A DNA stretch of 64,000 bases, from the NCBI GenBank assembly GCA_030867875.1, contig JAOWCC010001589.1, forward strand, positions 86,203,537 to 86,267,536, read 5' to 3'. Below, in pieces: positions 54,224 through 64,000 of this stretch (the first letter of the stretch is position 1; each line of letters opens with the position of its first letter). The notes under the pieces were generated by a model, which saw nothing but the letters and a program-made list of their open reading frames with translations, made no database searches and was not told the DNA's origin. Source of the stretch: Actinernus sp. WN-2022 (taxonomy: Eukaryota > Cnidaria > Anthozoa > Actiniaria > Actinernidae). The position numbers and the translations under genes are program-made.

Positions 54224-55639
54224 TCATAGGGACATAACGTTCTATCCAGGCTAGAGATACAGATAACAAAAGCACATGAAACGAGCGCTGTGGGTACTTA
54301 GTACTCGGTAACGTTCTATTCCATTTTTCAAAGCAACGTTAAAACTCAGTTCTGGTATCTTATGTGATTCGAATAATCTTTTTTTTCTCTACCCCATGAC
54401 CCCTTTTTAATTTATCACAATGTTTTACATTCTAGTTTGGAAAAACATTGAAAAATACTGGCACATGTGCAAAGCAGTCGCTGCCGCGGAGTACCTATAA
54501 TAATAATATTATCATTAATATCTATTTATTGTGATTGAATTAAAATGAGAATTGATTGAAGACGCCATTAAACGGCCGTATTTTGGTCTATCGCTGCTGC
54601 TGCTGTTTCTGCTGCTTTTGCTGAACCCTAAAAATAGAACAAATGACGCAAGAATGTCAAGAAAGCATCACGGGAATTCTAACAGCGACACAATGTTTTC
54701 ATAAACTCATTTCACTATGCGTGCTGTACATGTACTGGGAATTATTTACGGTGGCTTTTCATTTTAGCCATTACATAAATGGTGTCCAATTTGAATACCT
54801 CTGAAATTCTTACGAGACCTAAAACAGATCGAATTGGAATTTAGCATGTTAAACTCAACTCCCATATGGCGCCGCAGAGTCGAGGCGCTTAACCACTGTG
54901 CCACCCCGGCTTTCCCCATTGTTTAGGAATCTTTAGTCTCACATTCATGTCAAAACGCTTTTGTGTGGAAACATGAATACGAGGATAATGCCAATTTAAA
55001 TTGGACGCCATTTGTGCATGCAGGAGAAATATGGTGAAAGATTCAGTTCGGAGCCCCTAGTTTGTCTCTTGTCAAGGCCAACGACTCCTTACAGCGCCTT
55101 CCATATATATGCAACCAAGACATTCTTTAGTTGGCATTTTGTCGTCTGTCAATCAAACATGTCTTGGTGTTCTACTTCAATAAGACATTTGCATGACGGC
55201 GTTATTTGGCTACAACTACCAGAATCCTTTTCGAATTAGTTTTCTCATTCAGATTTGTTTAAGTAATGGTCCAGATAAGAACTGCAGTGTCTACGGCAAG
55301 GAATGTTAAAACGTGTTAATTTTCTATTATTCTTTCTCGTAATTTCATTGGTTGATACTTATAAATTCAATAGAAATCCAACGAAATAATGCATTTTCAT
55401 TCGATTTTTTTTTCTGGTTTGAATATATTTTTGATCAAACTAGCTATGGTTTAATTTCGAAGAATATCGTGTGTGGGGAAAGTTATCAAATTTACGATTG
55501 AAAAATACTTTGTTTTCTCTATATCCGATTGGCTGGATGGTGGCTTCTCTGCGTTTTCACAGAAAAAAGAGCCAATAGCATAAAAATACTTTATTTTCGA
55601 GATGTAGTTTGGACTGTAGATACCTCCTAAAGCACTTAA
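54224..55639. other. No gene; one SINE fragment
   Basis: Contains a CTG/TGC-rich run near 54588-54620 and the SINE at 54840-54913. Frames such as 55012-55239 have no family match. Confidence 0.4.
54840..54913 (-). mobile_element. SINE head, tRNA-derived
   Basis: Minus strand reads GCCGGGGTGGCACAGTGG, a perfect polymerase III A box inside a tRNA-like head, then GGCGCCATATGGGAGTTGAG and AACATGCTAAATTCCAATTC. Same family as 8165-8300. The tail is deleted relative to that copy. Confidence 0.6.
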
Positions 55640-55947
55640 AGGAGCAGTGTCACGATTAGTATTCATGCCCAAAGTTTTGAAAATGTGTCAGGCGGACAAG
55701 AAATCAAAAGATGTGACAGAAGTAGAAGTCCGTGTGTAATCCGCTTGCATCGGCGTATTTGCACGATATCTCGAGCCGAAATTGCTTTAAAACTATACTT
55801 CAGTATTAGATGGTTAGGTTTGATGTTATATTTTTATAAAGCAGCATTTTATTTATTTCAATCGAAAGGGAAATTTGCAGCGGCGCGTGACATAGCGTGA
55901 TTTTGCCATTGTCTTTAACAACCAATCAGAATCGTGACACTGCTCCT
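55640..55947. mobile_element. 308-bp TTAA MITE
   Basis: Perfect 18-bp TIR AGGAGCAGTGTCACGATT, with TTAA on each side (55636-55639 and 55948-55951). Same TIR group as the 953-bp element in the gypsy LTR. The interior has no ORF of note. Confidence 0.9.
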
Positions 55948-56132
55948 TTAAGGCATATTCAAGCAAAATCGTATGTGTGGATTCTACTACAGTTCTTAAC
56001 TCCTTTGAGAATTCCAAGACAATGCTCCCAATTAGAACAAAAGAATCAGCGCAAAGGATTCTAGTAGTTGTCGTCAAATGACGTCATCGCGCAAATGTCC
56101 TATTCTCATTGGATAAACATCCAGACAAGGTA

Positions 56133-56281
56133 AATAGCCCACTTGAAATATAATGCTTCACTTTTCACGCATAGGTTTCAATACGAGGCTTCGCGGGAAT
56201 GATTAAATTTAATTTACCCCGGAGCCTCGTATTGAAACCTTTGTGCGTGACAAGTGAAGTATATATCGAAAGTGTACTATT
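56133..56281. mobile_element. AATAGCCCAC-type MITE
   Basis: 149 bp foldback, ends AATAGCCCACTT and AAGTGTACTATT. Arms share CAATACGAGGCT in inverted form. Similar internal words occur in the palindrome at 45809-45989. Confidence 0.75.
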
Positions 56282-57448
56282 GTAGAATTCTTCAGCATTT
56301 GAATGGTTTAGGCGTTAAGGCGACCGAACTGCTATAATGGTGGAATAAATATAAAAGTGCTGTAGGGAAACAGAAGAACAAAGGGCCTCACAACACACCA
56401 ATGGAACGATGGTCTTTTTAACAAATTATATCTAAGAAATTCTGAAAAAAGGCATTTCAGAATAGTGACAACAGGTTAGAACAGTGTGGAATACAGCAGG
56501 AAATCAACATAATATAACACCTGAAAGACATTAGTTCGACGTTGTGTCTTGCAATGGGAAATAATTACCTGGATTATAACTCATTTAATATCAGCATGAA
56601 GACTATCTACAAACGATTATCAATCTCATTAATAATTCATGAAGCAAAAACTAAAGGAAATCACTGAGCGATAAGTGATCTGTAAATCTGATACAGATTT
56701 CGTCCTGATTTACAAAAACGTTTGCTTCGATTTTCTCGGCCAAGATAAGTCGTATCGCCAAAATAACTGAAATATGACTCTATACATCTAAACGTTTGAT
56801 AAGTCGGATACAGAATTCGTGTCCGTGCTTTATGGGAGTTACAAACACTTTCAGCTCGAGTTTGTAAATACCATAAAGCACGGCCACTCATTCTGTATCG
56901 ATTACTTAAACGATGTATTTTAAGTGTGACAACTATTTTAGTACATGTTTGAACATCTTCTAAAATGGTCCTAATGTGGCTCTACAATACCCCGTAAGGT
57001 GCTTTTTATACGTGTTGCATTTATTTAGAGCTTTTTGTAAGTTTCGTCATTAGTACGCTTTTTTTAATTCGCATTCGAGTTAAATTACAAGTTAACATTA
57101 CACGCTGTGATACAAACAAGAAAGCAGGAAAAATAAACAACATCGCCTAAAATAATTAGTTTTACACATCTACTATAAGGAAATTTTTTTTTTTTTGACA
57201 AAAACGAAACCAAGAATAGAGATAGGGATTCGGGGTATCTTACATAGCTTACATAACGTAAGGCATCAGAGCCTTCGACTTTTGAAAGTGAAAGGATAAC
57301 TAATTTTTTTGGCATGCTATAAAATGTTCCACTGAATTTGTAGACATATTTTACTCTTGCCCAAAATAAGTCTACATTTGTTTTTTTGTTTTTACAACGG
57401 CAATAATAAATAGTTCGTTTAGCTAATAGAATGCAGAAGTTTGCCAAT
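56282..57448. other. No gene; hairpin at 56808-56899
   Basis: The hairpin has CAGAATTCGTGTCCGTGC and complement GCACGGCCACTCATTCTG-type arms. Otherwise, frames on both strands (for example 57085-57447 minus) resemble nothing known to me. Confidence 0.4.
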
Positions 57449-57540
57449 AGACCCTTTGCACGTTACGTCATAGCCGCCATGTTGGTGTACAGTTAGCAAT
57501 AGATTCTTCGTTAGCTTCTTTTGTTCTATACACCATCTAT
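57449..57540. mobile_element. Half copy of CATGGCGGC foldback
   Basis: AATAGACCCTTTGCACG followed by GCCGCCATGTTGGTGTAC and a remnant resembling the other arm of 7878-7980. Confidence 0.5.
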
Positions 57541-57559
57541 ACTAAATCTTCGTCTTTTT

Positions 57560-58336
57560 GAACCATGCCCATTATTATGTCTAATTCAGAAAAAAACTTT
57601 ATAACCTTAAAGAGACTAATTTTCTTTCAGACCAAAACATTTTAACATATTTGCAGTGAACCATTAAATGTTCGAGGGATTCTTCATTTTCTTCACAGAA
57701 GGTGCATAAGGGGAATCTATTAACTTCGTTTTGTGTAATATCTTATTAGAATAAAGTAACGGTGCAAAATCGTGTATTGAAATTCCCTATATTTAACATC
57801 TACAGTGATCCTTAAAGGAAGACTATATATTTCTTCCCAATCAAACACATAACCGGGGTATAAGTATTCATAGTTCTGTTTAGCAGTTGAAGGAATAGCA
57901 ATTTTTTCGATTAAAAGATTATTAACTATTTTTGCAGTCACTTCCAATGATCAAACACTGTTCTCCACAAAGAAAAGAAAATTCCTAATTTATTTCTTCC
58001 TTTACCCAATCTTTTTGTGACTCCATCTGCAATATTTGTTTCCATTTTTGAGGAAGGGAGTACTGAATACCAAGAATTAAAAAATACTCTGAAGCAGTAA
58101 CTTGAGCCGGGGTGTCTTATTTTAAAAGTTTCAAAGGAATAGACCATTTTCTCAAGTATGCGCACGCAACAGGCTTGACGGGCCGGTAAATACTTCAAGT
58201 GGGCAATCACGTAGTGGTTTCCTATAACCCTCCCTATTATTTCAACCAATACTAAATCCAAGCTGCCTACATGAAGTATTTCTTGGCGGGCCGTGATTGT
58301 TAGACTCGTTCTGATGCGTAAGCCTTTCTTATTCAA
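57560..58336 (-). pseudogene. LINE-D C-terminal zf-RVT region
   Basis: The frame reading SKMETNIADGVTKRLGKG is followed, after stops, by NRFPLCTFCEENEESLEHLM and HCKYVKMFWSE. C-x2-C...H-x4-C with W is the zf-RVT pattern that ends L1- and Tx1-type ORF2 proteins. Several stops. Confidence 0.75.
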
Positions 58337-58423
58337 ATTATCGGCTATTGTTCAAAAATTGGCGGCTATTGTTCAAAAAGCGATTTGGCGGGCCAATATT
58401 GCGTGCGCATACCTGAGAAAATG
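58145..58423. mobile_element. CATTTTCTCA-type MITE
   Basis: 279 bp, ends CATTTTCTCAAGTATGCGCA and the complement with one change. The interior contains two copies of CGGCTATTGTTCAAAAA in tandem. Confidence 0.8.
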
Positions 58424-58446
58424 TTCTATTGGATTGTCCATTTGAC

Positions 58447-58727
58447 CATAGTTAATAGAGTGGAATGGTTAGGAAAATCAGGGACCTTCTTTGTTATAGG
58501 TCTTTTTTAGCTTTTTTCAACCTTGAACGTGCACAAAACACAATAGAAATTCCAACATGTTAGTCAATCAGCCAATAGAAACGTGAGTTCAGTCGTTCAG
58601 GGAACGCTAATGAACTATGATAGTGCACAATCTTTTGTCTTGCCCCCTTCCAACCTCAATCGCAGCGCCTTTGTTAGCCCTTTTGAAGTTTGCCGGGTTT
58701 CCTAACCATTCCACTCTATTAACTATG
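58447..58727. mobile_element. 7-bp-TSD MITE, intact copy
   Basis: 281 bp with TIRs CATAGTTAATAGAGTGGAAT and complement for about 30 bp. Target duplication ATTTGAC on each side (58440-58446 and 58728-58734). Same family as the interrupted copy in LINE-C. Confidence 0.93.
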
Positions 58728-59084
58728 ATTTGACCGAACTCTATCGCCTATTTTGGTGAAACCCATGTTTAAGTAGATTTTCCCTACAGACAGAGTACTT
58801 TGCAATGCAGATATTTTTGTAGCCTGCGTTGCGGCTCTGGAGTATCGGAGCGCAGCGAGCGGAAATTAGGGGGATTGGGGCGAGGGAGAAAAAAAGAGGG
58901 GGGAGGGGGTGGGGAGGAGAGGAAGAGAGAGCCTGCCGACAAGCCATGGTTATTTTGATAACTCTCGGCCTCAGAAGGCCGCGTATTGCTATTGGCTAAA
59001 ATGCGTGATTGACAGAAATCATTAAATGTTATTCATGCATGGCATGCGATAAAAGCGAGAATTCCCTCAGCGATGAATTTAAAG

Positions 59085-59500
59085 AAAGAACAGGAGCAAG
59101 GCTATTAGAGATCTTTTGTCTGGAAGAGATGTTCTAGCTGTAATTAATAATCCCAACTGGGTTTGGAAAAAGTAAGATATTCCAAGCATTCACTAATGTT
59201 AAAGACGTCGAAAATGATGGCCGGCTTGTCGTTTTGGTTATTGCTCCTTTGGCTAGTATTGTGAAAGATCAATTGAACCAGTTAAGTTCCTGCTTCCGAA
59301 CTTTCAGATCTAAAACCCGAGGAACTACAGAAGTGCAACTTCAAATTGCTGTTTAGTTCTGCAGAAGAAGTAATGAGAGCGAATTTCGCGATCAGCTAAG
59401 AACCCTGCACTCCACAAGCGTCTTGCTTGTATTGTCGTCGACGAATCGCACACGGTTGAAACATGGATGGGAGTGTTCGAGGAACCGAAAATACGAGCTG
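59085..59500 (+). pseudogene. RecQ-like helicase remnant
   Basis: Across shifting frames I read a Q-motif-like start with LLSGRDVLAV, Walker A TGFGKSKIFQAF (about 59158), then LVIAPLASIVKDQLNQL and motif II VVDESHTVETWMG (about 59437). This order and the DESH box are those of RecQ-like superfamily 2 helicases. At least three frameshifts and stops; the C-terminal half was not found. Confidence 0.72.
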
Positions 59501-60904
59501 CTTTGATGATTTCGTAACGCTGCGTGGATGGTTTTTAGCGCTTCTTTTGGCAGAACTTCGTTCCGGTGTTTTGTGGTTGGCAGTGTTTATATTCAGCGAC
59601 GAGTTCTCTTTATCTTAGTTCTCTAATCTTGACGTCACAACACAGGGTGACCACACGCATACCTTTTCGCAAGTACATACCATTTCCTTGAAAAATATTT
59701 TGGGTTCATGGTCACCCACCGGCCGGTGATCGCCTCGCTTTGACGCCCTGGGCTCAGAGGATATGTCCCGGATGTAGAGTATTTTCGTGTTCACCGATTT
59801 CAACGCCGGTTTCGGCTGGTTTCAAGAATACTATTTTACAAATTATAATGTCAAACTCCACTTTATTCATAGCTGGAAGTATTCATCAGGGTCACAAACG
59901 TTTTAGCGATGTATCGAGAGGACGACAACATTCTTTTATGAGATGTTCAGCGCTGTCGTGTGCCAAATCTAACCAGTTCAGCAGTGCACCTCTGACACAA
60001 TCGATACAAATGAGACTCGCTTGGCAATCGACGCAACCTAGATGCAGAGACAATATCGCTGAACAGTCTACCCGTTGAGGCATGTTGACCTGTGGAGGCA
60101 TGTTGATCTATGGAGAGTAGACTATTAAACACTTACAAATCGTCCTTCGGGACAGCAAACGAACCCTTCCGAGTACGGTAGCAAACAAGTCGCCCAACGT
60201 CAGTGGAACAAATGAAAAATCGACCCTATCAAGTATCAGGTTTACCCCATATAATTCCTCTCGCTTTTAAGCTTTTACATTTTTCTAGGATTTTTTTTGT
60301 AATGAGTGTATATATAAAATTGTTATTGTTTTGTAGCATTGGCATGTTAAAATGTGCATCACTCGAACACAAATATTATTAACTTTGAGTTGATGTTATT
60401 GTTGATGTGGACGGTTGTATCTGGGTGGCGAGAAAACATTGACCTCCAGTCCATGGACTCCTGGGTACATTTAGAGAGTCCATAGACTGGGGGGGCAGTA
60501 TTTTCTCCACTACCATTGAATTCTGCCTGTTATAGTTTGTGATTGTTCGCACATTTCAATAAAATATATAAACTAATTTACTCGTCTATATTTCCGTTAT
60601 CGATGTTGTGTTATTTTCTGTCCAAAATGCACATTTTCTAATAACCCAACACATCAGTCCCTGATTGAGCAAAGTATGATTTGCAAGTTCCTGTAGTTTT
60701 AATCAACTAGGAGTAATTATAGATTATGGCAAGTGCGTTGGACAAATTTGAATATGATTGTGGAACATAACAATAGTTGATAATTTTCGATTAAAAAATG
60801 AAATAAAAGTAATAAAATAAATAAAGTGGAACAATATAGACCCATATAGATTTTTAGTTTGCCCAACTCACACTCGAACTAATATCACAAGACTGTCAGT
60901 AGCT
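59501..60904. other. Interior of helicase element, one hairpin
   Basis: A hairpin at about 60433-60515 has arms with CCAGTCCATGGACTC-type sequence. The overlapping frames at 59740-60132 on both strands are not recognised. Confidence 0.4.
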
Positions 60905-61273
60905 CTATGCATCCCCTCGCAGCACTTCACTTTCTATTAGAAACTTCTCTTTATCTTTAGTTCTTTTTATCCTGCAAACTTTCTGGAACAAAGGTGTAGT
61001 TCTCTGCTGCATTTCGAATCTTCCTTCCACAGGAACGGCGATAGAGCAGCAGATTTCGGAATATGAAGACCAATACTTTTGCAGGCACCAGCTAAAATTA
61101 AGCTTCGGCTCTCTTTTATTTCGGCTTGAACATATTCTCGCCGTGGAAATATTTGAATTCCCAAACGCTACCTTACAACATACATTACATATCCTGCAAA
61201 TATCGTTGACATTTACAGGTTTGGGTTTAGGCCCTGTCTTTACATGTTTTTTTGTTTCAGTTTCAGCTGACAT
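60905..61273 (-). CDS. Cys-rich (ZAD-like) protein fragment
   Basis: Starts MSAETETKKHVKTGPKPKP, then DICRICNVCCKVAFGNSN with the paired C-x2-C that opens zinc-associated domains in cnidarian transposon-linked proteins. A later SYSEICCSIAVP segment may supply the second pair, in altered form. Whether a DNA-binding protein or a regulator is unclear. Opposite strand to the helicase. Confidence 0.5.
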   Translation of the reverse strand: MSAETETKKHVKTGPKPKPVNVNDICRICNVCCKVAFGNSNISTARICSSRNKREPKLNFSWCLQKYWSSYSEICCSIAVPVEGRFEMQQRTTPLFQKVCRIKRTKDKEKFLIESEVLRGDA

Positions 61274-61568
61274 TCTCCAAGTTCGTATATTTTTTGTTTT
61301 GAATTTTACGCTAGAGTTGAGATTCCTTAAGATTCCATGCGTGAGTTTGACAGATATTAAACATGGTTTTCACTTCCGCCGCATGATGATTGGATGAATC
61401 GATCGAATGACTTACTAATTTTATGCATTTTAATTAGTGGGTGGCTCTCTCTTCCTCGCCTCCCCACCCACCCCCTCCCACCTCTCTTTTCTCTCTCGCC
61501 CCAATCCCCCTAATCTCCGCTCGCTGCGCTCCGATACTCCAGAGCCGCAACGCAGGCTAATATTTTTG

Positions 61569-61831
61569 TTGTTCCAGATAACTTGGTTCATTACCTGTTC
61601 GTAGTCAATATCTCTAGTATTTAACAAAGACCAGCATTTGAAACATACTTCATAACATGTTGGTATTTTAACTGGTAATGTTTTCAGATCGAAATTACAT
61701 TTCAGGAGAAAAGCCTCCCGATCTTTTTCATATATGGACCTAAAATCATTTTCCAGTAAGAAGGGTAGTCTTCGGCATCTCTTTAAAAACATTATTCTCT
61801 GGGACTGAACCAAAAATTCTAAATGTGGCAT
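61569..61831 (-). pseudogene. LINE-D fragment upstream of the insertion
   Basis: Frame MPHLEFLVQSQRIMFLKRCR continues through KTLPVKIPTCYEVCFKCWSL to the edge of the helicase element (NNKNI). The remainder appears on the other side at 58741-58819 (IAKYSVCRENLLKHGFHQN). This proves the 9-bp duplication interrupts a once-continuous LINE. Confidence 0.72.
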
Positions 61832-62005
61832 TCTAATTGCTCCTAGTTCCGTTGTGTTAATTATAGATAGGCGTTTTCACCTTATCTCTGCCGTTCCAAA
61901 GTCATTGGTAAGTTATTAAGTAATGATTCGTGAAAGAACAATACTTTTAAAACTATTTCACCGGTTTAAACACGAGGGTCATCCAAAAGGTAAGAAACAA
62001 GTAAG

Positions 62006-62175
62006 GTTTAAACGCCCAGTACGGACCTTGATGCTTTGCGCGCCGCGTACCTCAAATCCACCATTTGTCGCAGTTGAAAATTCGAAGTTTTACGAGACAA
62101 GACATTAAAAGCCTCGATTTCAAGCGAAACAAAACAGATGCGCGCAAAGCATCAAGGTCCGTACTGGGCCTTTAA
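62006..62175. mobile_element. Palindromic element with GGTCCGTACTGGGC
   Basis: Arms GCCCAGTACGGACC...GCTTTGCGCGC and complement. The arm tail GGTCCGTACTGGGCCTTTAAA is the same word found in the 74-bp tandem array. Confidence 0.75.
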
Positions 62176-62547
62176 AGTGCATATGAGCCTTTGTGCAATT
62201 TTCATAGCTATGAACCTCAGGAAAGTTTTGAGTACCCCTGCGAATATTTTTTTGGTTTACAGAGAATACTCTATCTTCTACGCTTGTTTGAAATCGTGGA
62301 AACGTGACCTTTCCTGACCCATGACCGCGTAAGTAAAAGCCTGGGTCGATACCTCGGTAGACGTCAATTAATTAATTCAACTTTGCAACAATTTGAATAA
62401 AAACTTACAATTTTTACTAATATGACTTTTTCTTTACTAACAGCTCATAAACTGTGTATATTATCTAAAAATCGATGTTGTTGTGATAGAAAGGTGCCAT
62501 GGAGAATAATGCATATGAAAATTGCAGGAAGGCTCATATGCACTTTA
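62170..62547. mobile_element. Second foldback, sharing an arm end
   Basis: Inverted AAAGTGCATATGAGCC... and GGCTCATATGCACTTT with GCAATTTTCAT in the arms. It abuts the tandem array. Confidence 0.7.
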
Positions 62548-62548
62548 T

Positions 62549-62790
62549 GTAAAGCACATCGTATATTCATCAAGGTCCGTACTGGGCCTTTAAAGGAACG
62601 ATACCACGTACCATTAATATATGTAAAGCACATCGTATATTCATCAAGGTCCGTACTGGGCCTTTAAAGGAACGATACCACGTACCATTAATATATGTAA
62701 AGCACATCGTATATTCATCAAGGTCCGTACTGGGCCTTTAAAGGAACGATACCACGTACCATTCATATATGTAAAGCACATCGTATATTC
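62549..62790. repeat. 74-bp tandem array, 3.3 copies
   Basis: Unit starts GTAAAGCACATCGTATATTC (62549, 62623, 62697, 62771). It contains AAGGTCCGTACTGGGCC and AAAGGAACGATACCACGTAC. Copies are nearly identical, so the array is young. Confidence 0.95.
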
Positions 62791-63875
62791 TATACATCGT
62801 TCCACAGCAATTGTATGTGGCTATCGCTTGAAAGAGATTTGCTTCCAAAATAGGAATAAAGCGCACTTAGATAATAGGTACTTACTAATGCGCGCTCCGA
62901 TTGGAATGAAAGCCACGGCAATGACGTCATATTTCACTGATGCGCGCTATGATTGGTTTGTGGAATTATAGCCTCGAAAGTGCATTATGTTTTATAGAAC
63001 AGGGAGAACCATCTTCTATTTTTTTATAATATAATACTCGATCTTACGCGGTTCTCATGCACGCTGAGCTCGTCTTTCAGCCAATGAAATCGCGCGTTCT
63101 TAGGACGCTCCCGTAATTTACAGGTGGAAATCTTTTTAGCACACAAATTACCCTGTTCTAACAGGAGCTAAAATGCGGCATTGCGTTCGCTAGGGTGAAC
63201 AGCTCTACTTACTGCAGCAGCATTTTACGTTAATGCTTAATGGGTGGGCAGGACTTGACTGGACTATTTGCGGTCTGTCAACACAAAGCACGTACAGTGT
63301 ATGAGTTCAACATGTAAACAGAACAGAAGTACGAATGGACTGCTTTCACGATATGCTCCTATAATCCGATACCGAACAGGGCAGCCAGTTTTCTTTATTT
63401 TACACTATTCAGTTAATATACATACAATCTGGGAACACAGTTTGATTGAACACCTAAACTAACTCCTATCTTGACTAACAGCTCTTCAATCATTCACCAA
63501 AAACACCATTCGTTTTGACTTGGTGTTTTCAAGTAATGTTATGGCAAGTTGTGAATCTGTTTTATGTTTCCTGGAGAAGAGCATATCGTGAATTTGGTCC
63601 TACAGAAATAAACATAACAGGTGCTAGAGACACTGGTAACGTCCTAATGGAACGACTGAGTGTTCAACAAAGGAAACAACAAAGGCTAAATGACAAAAAA
63701 AACTTGATAGCCGTGGATTCAGCTATACTAGTATGACCCAAATCGTTATTGATCACGACCAGTCACCTTTCCCATTAAAATTACTAAAACATTCAGTGAA
63801 CTAGTAGAAACAGGGAGAGCCATTAAAAGAGAAGTGCACGAGATTGTTAAATCCTATCACCTTTGGTGGCTTAAT
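62791..63875. other. No recognised gene
   Basis: A 73-residue frame at 63515-63736 (plus) has a plausible composition but no family. The sequence AATGACGTCATATTTCACTG with a flanking repeat of TGCGCGCT at 62890-62946 is a local inverted/direct mix. Confidence 0.35.
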
Positions 63876-64000
63876 AGACCTTACGTATGATGACGTCATG
63901 CGTTTGTCGTCACCACCAAGCCTCGTTTTTGTGTTGAGAGGAAGGTTGTTCCAAAGTGAGGCTTGGTGGTGATCACGTAACATCATCATACGTAAGGTCT
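63876..64000. mobile_element. Palindromic MITE at window edge
   Basis: 125 bp, ends AGACCTTACGTATGATGA and complement, reaching the last base of the window. It may continue or be flanked beyond it. Arms share CACCACCAAGCCTC. Confidence 0.8.

Larger units (their letters stand above)
58820..61559. mobile_element. 2.74-kb TIR element with helicase remnant
   Basis: About 115-bp inverted arms beginning TAGCCTGCGTTGCGGCTCTG, with purine-rich G/A tracts inside. 9-bp direct duplication ATATTTTTG on both sides (58811-58819, 61560-61568). Encodes remnants of a RecQ-like helicase (plus strand) and a Cys-rich protein (minus strand). No transposase was recognised; the duplication length resembles Mutator-like elements, but the gene content does not settle it. 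Confidence 0.88.
57541..61860 (-). mobile_element. LINE-D (zf-RVT type), split by three elements
   Basis: The minus-strand 3' portion of a non-LTR retrotransposon. It continues across a MITE at 58145-58423, a second MITE at 58447-58727 and a 2.7-kb TIR element at 58820-61559. Removing these leaves about 1.0 kb of LINE sequence. The clade is likely L1/Tx1-like judging by the terminal zinc-finger. Confidence 0.75.

Noticed and set aside
58741..58947. Proline-rich minus-strand protein
   Set aside because: Its N-terminal half is the antisense of the purine-rich TIR; only the last residues belong to LINE-D.
61430..61560. C-terminal extension of the LINE-D frame into the TIR
   Set aside because: The frame simply reads through the 9-bp duplication into transposon arm sequence.

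Overview
The window is eukaryotic genomic DNA, AT-rich and dominated by transposable elements. It looks like a metazoan and most plausibly a cnidarian such as a stony coral or anemone. The evidence is spliced exons with GT-AG junctions, a metazoan C16orf89-type gene, APE-type LINEs, a Ty3/gypsy element, TTAA-flanked THAP (Kolobok-like) DNA transposons, many short foldback elements and a hammerhead ribozyme repeat. The species assignment is inference. No rRNA, genuine tRNA gene or CRISPR array was seen.

The only clear host gene is a plus-strand homologue of C16orf89 (DUF4735 family, secreted). It has a signal-peptide exon (12270-12471), two well-conserved exons (18309-18737, 19417-19720) and a probable terminal exon (47208-47335). 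Exons 1-3 join in phase. The last intron would be about 27 kb, and nearly all of it is nested transposons.

Region by region: 1-11.9 kb holds foldback and TIR elements. They include a 552-bp element (4429-4980) whose 213-bp inverted arms each encode a complete-looking hammerhead ribozyme and which has perfect 10-bp target duplications. 12-19.7 kb is the host gene with LINE scraps and MITEs in its introns. 20179-32832 is a complete but dead Ty3/gypsy element on the minus strand (TSD CACTT). It was invaded by a plus-strand LINE (about 24480-31633), which was itself invaded by a roughly 935-bp element (28182-29116). The gypsy 5' LTR also holds a 953-bp TTAA element (31784-32736).

33457-40376 is another nest. 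An outer foldback element contains a 4.2-kb Kolobok-like element (33513-37715) with a broken THAP gene on one strand and P2X7-C-terminal-like exons on the other. It also contains a minus-strand LINE that carries the second copy of the 935-bp element. 42.66-45.1 kb is an 18-copy satellite of 134-138-bp units, each able to fold into a cloverleaf. After the terminal host exon comes a minus-strand LINE (47.7-51.9 kb) of the same kind as the first.

52.6-64 kb contains further TIR elements. One is a 2740-bp element with 9-bp TSDs (58820-61559) carrying remnants of a RecQ-like helicase and a cysteine-rich protein. It sits inside a zf-RVT-type LINE. A 74-bp tandem array lies at 62.5-62.8 kb. Because insertions interrupt each other, much of the relative order of events can be read directly. 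Nearly every transposon coding region carries stops, frameshifts or insertions, so the load appears old and mostly inactive.
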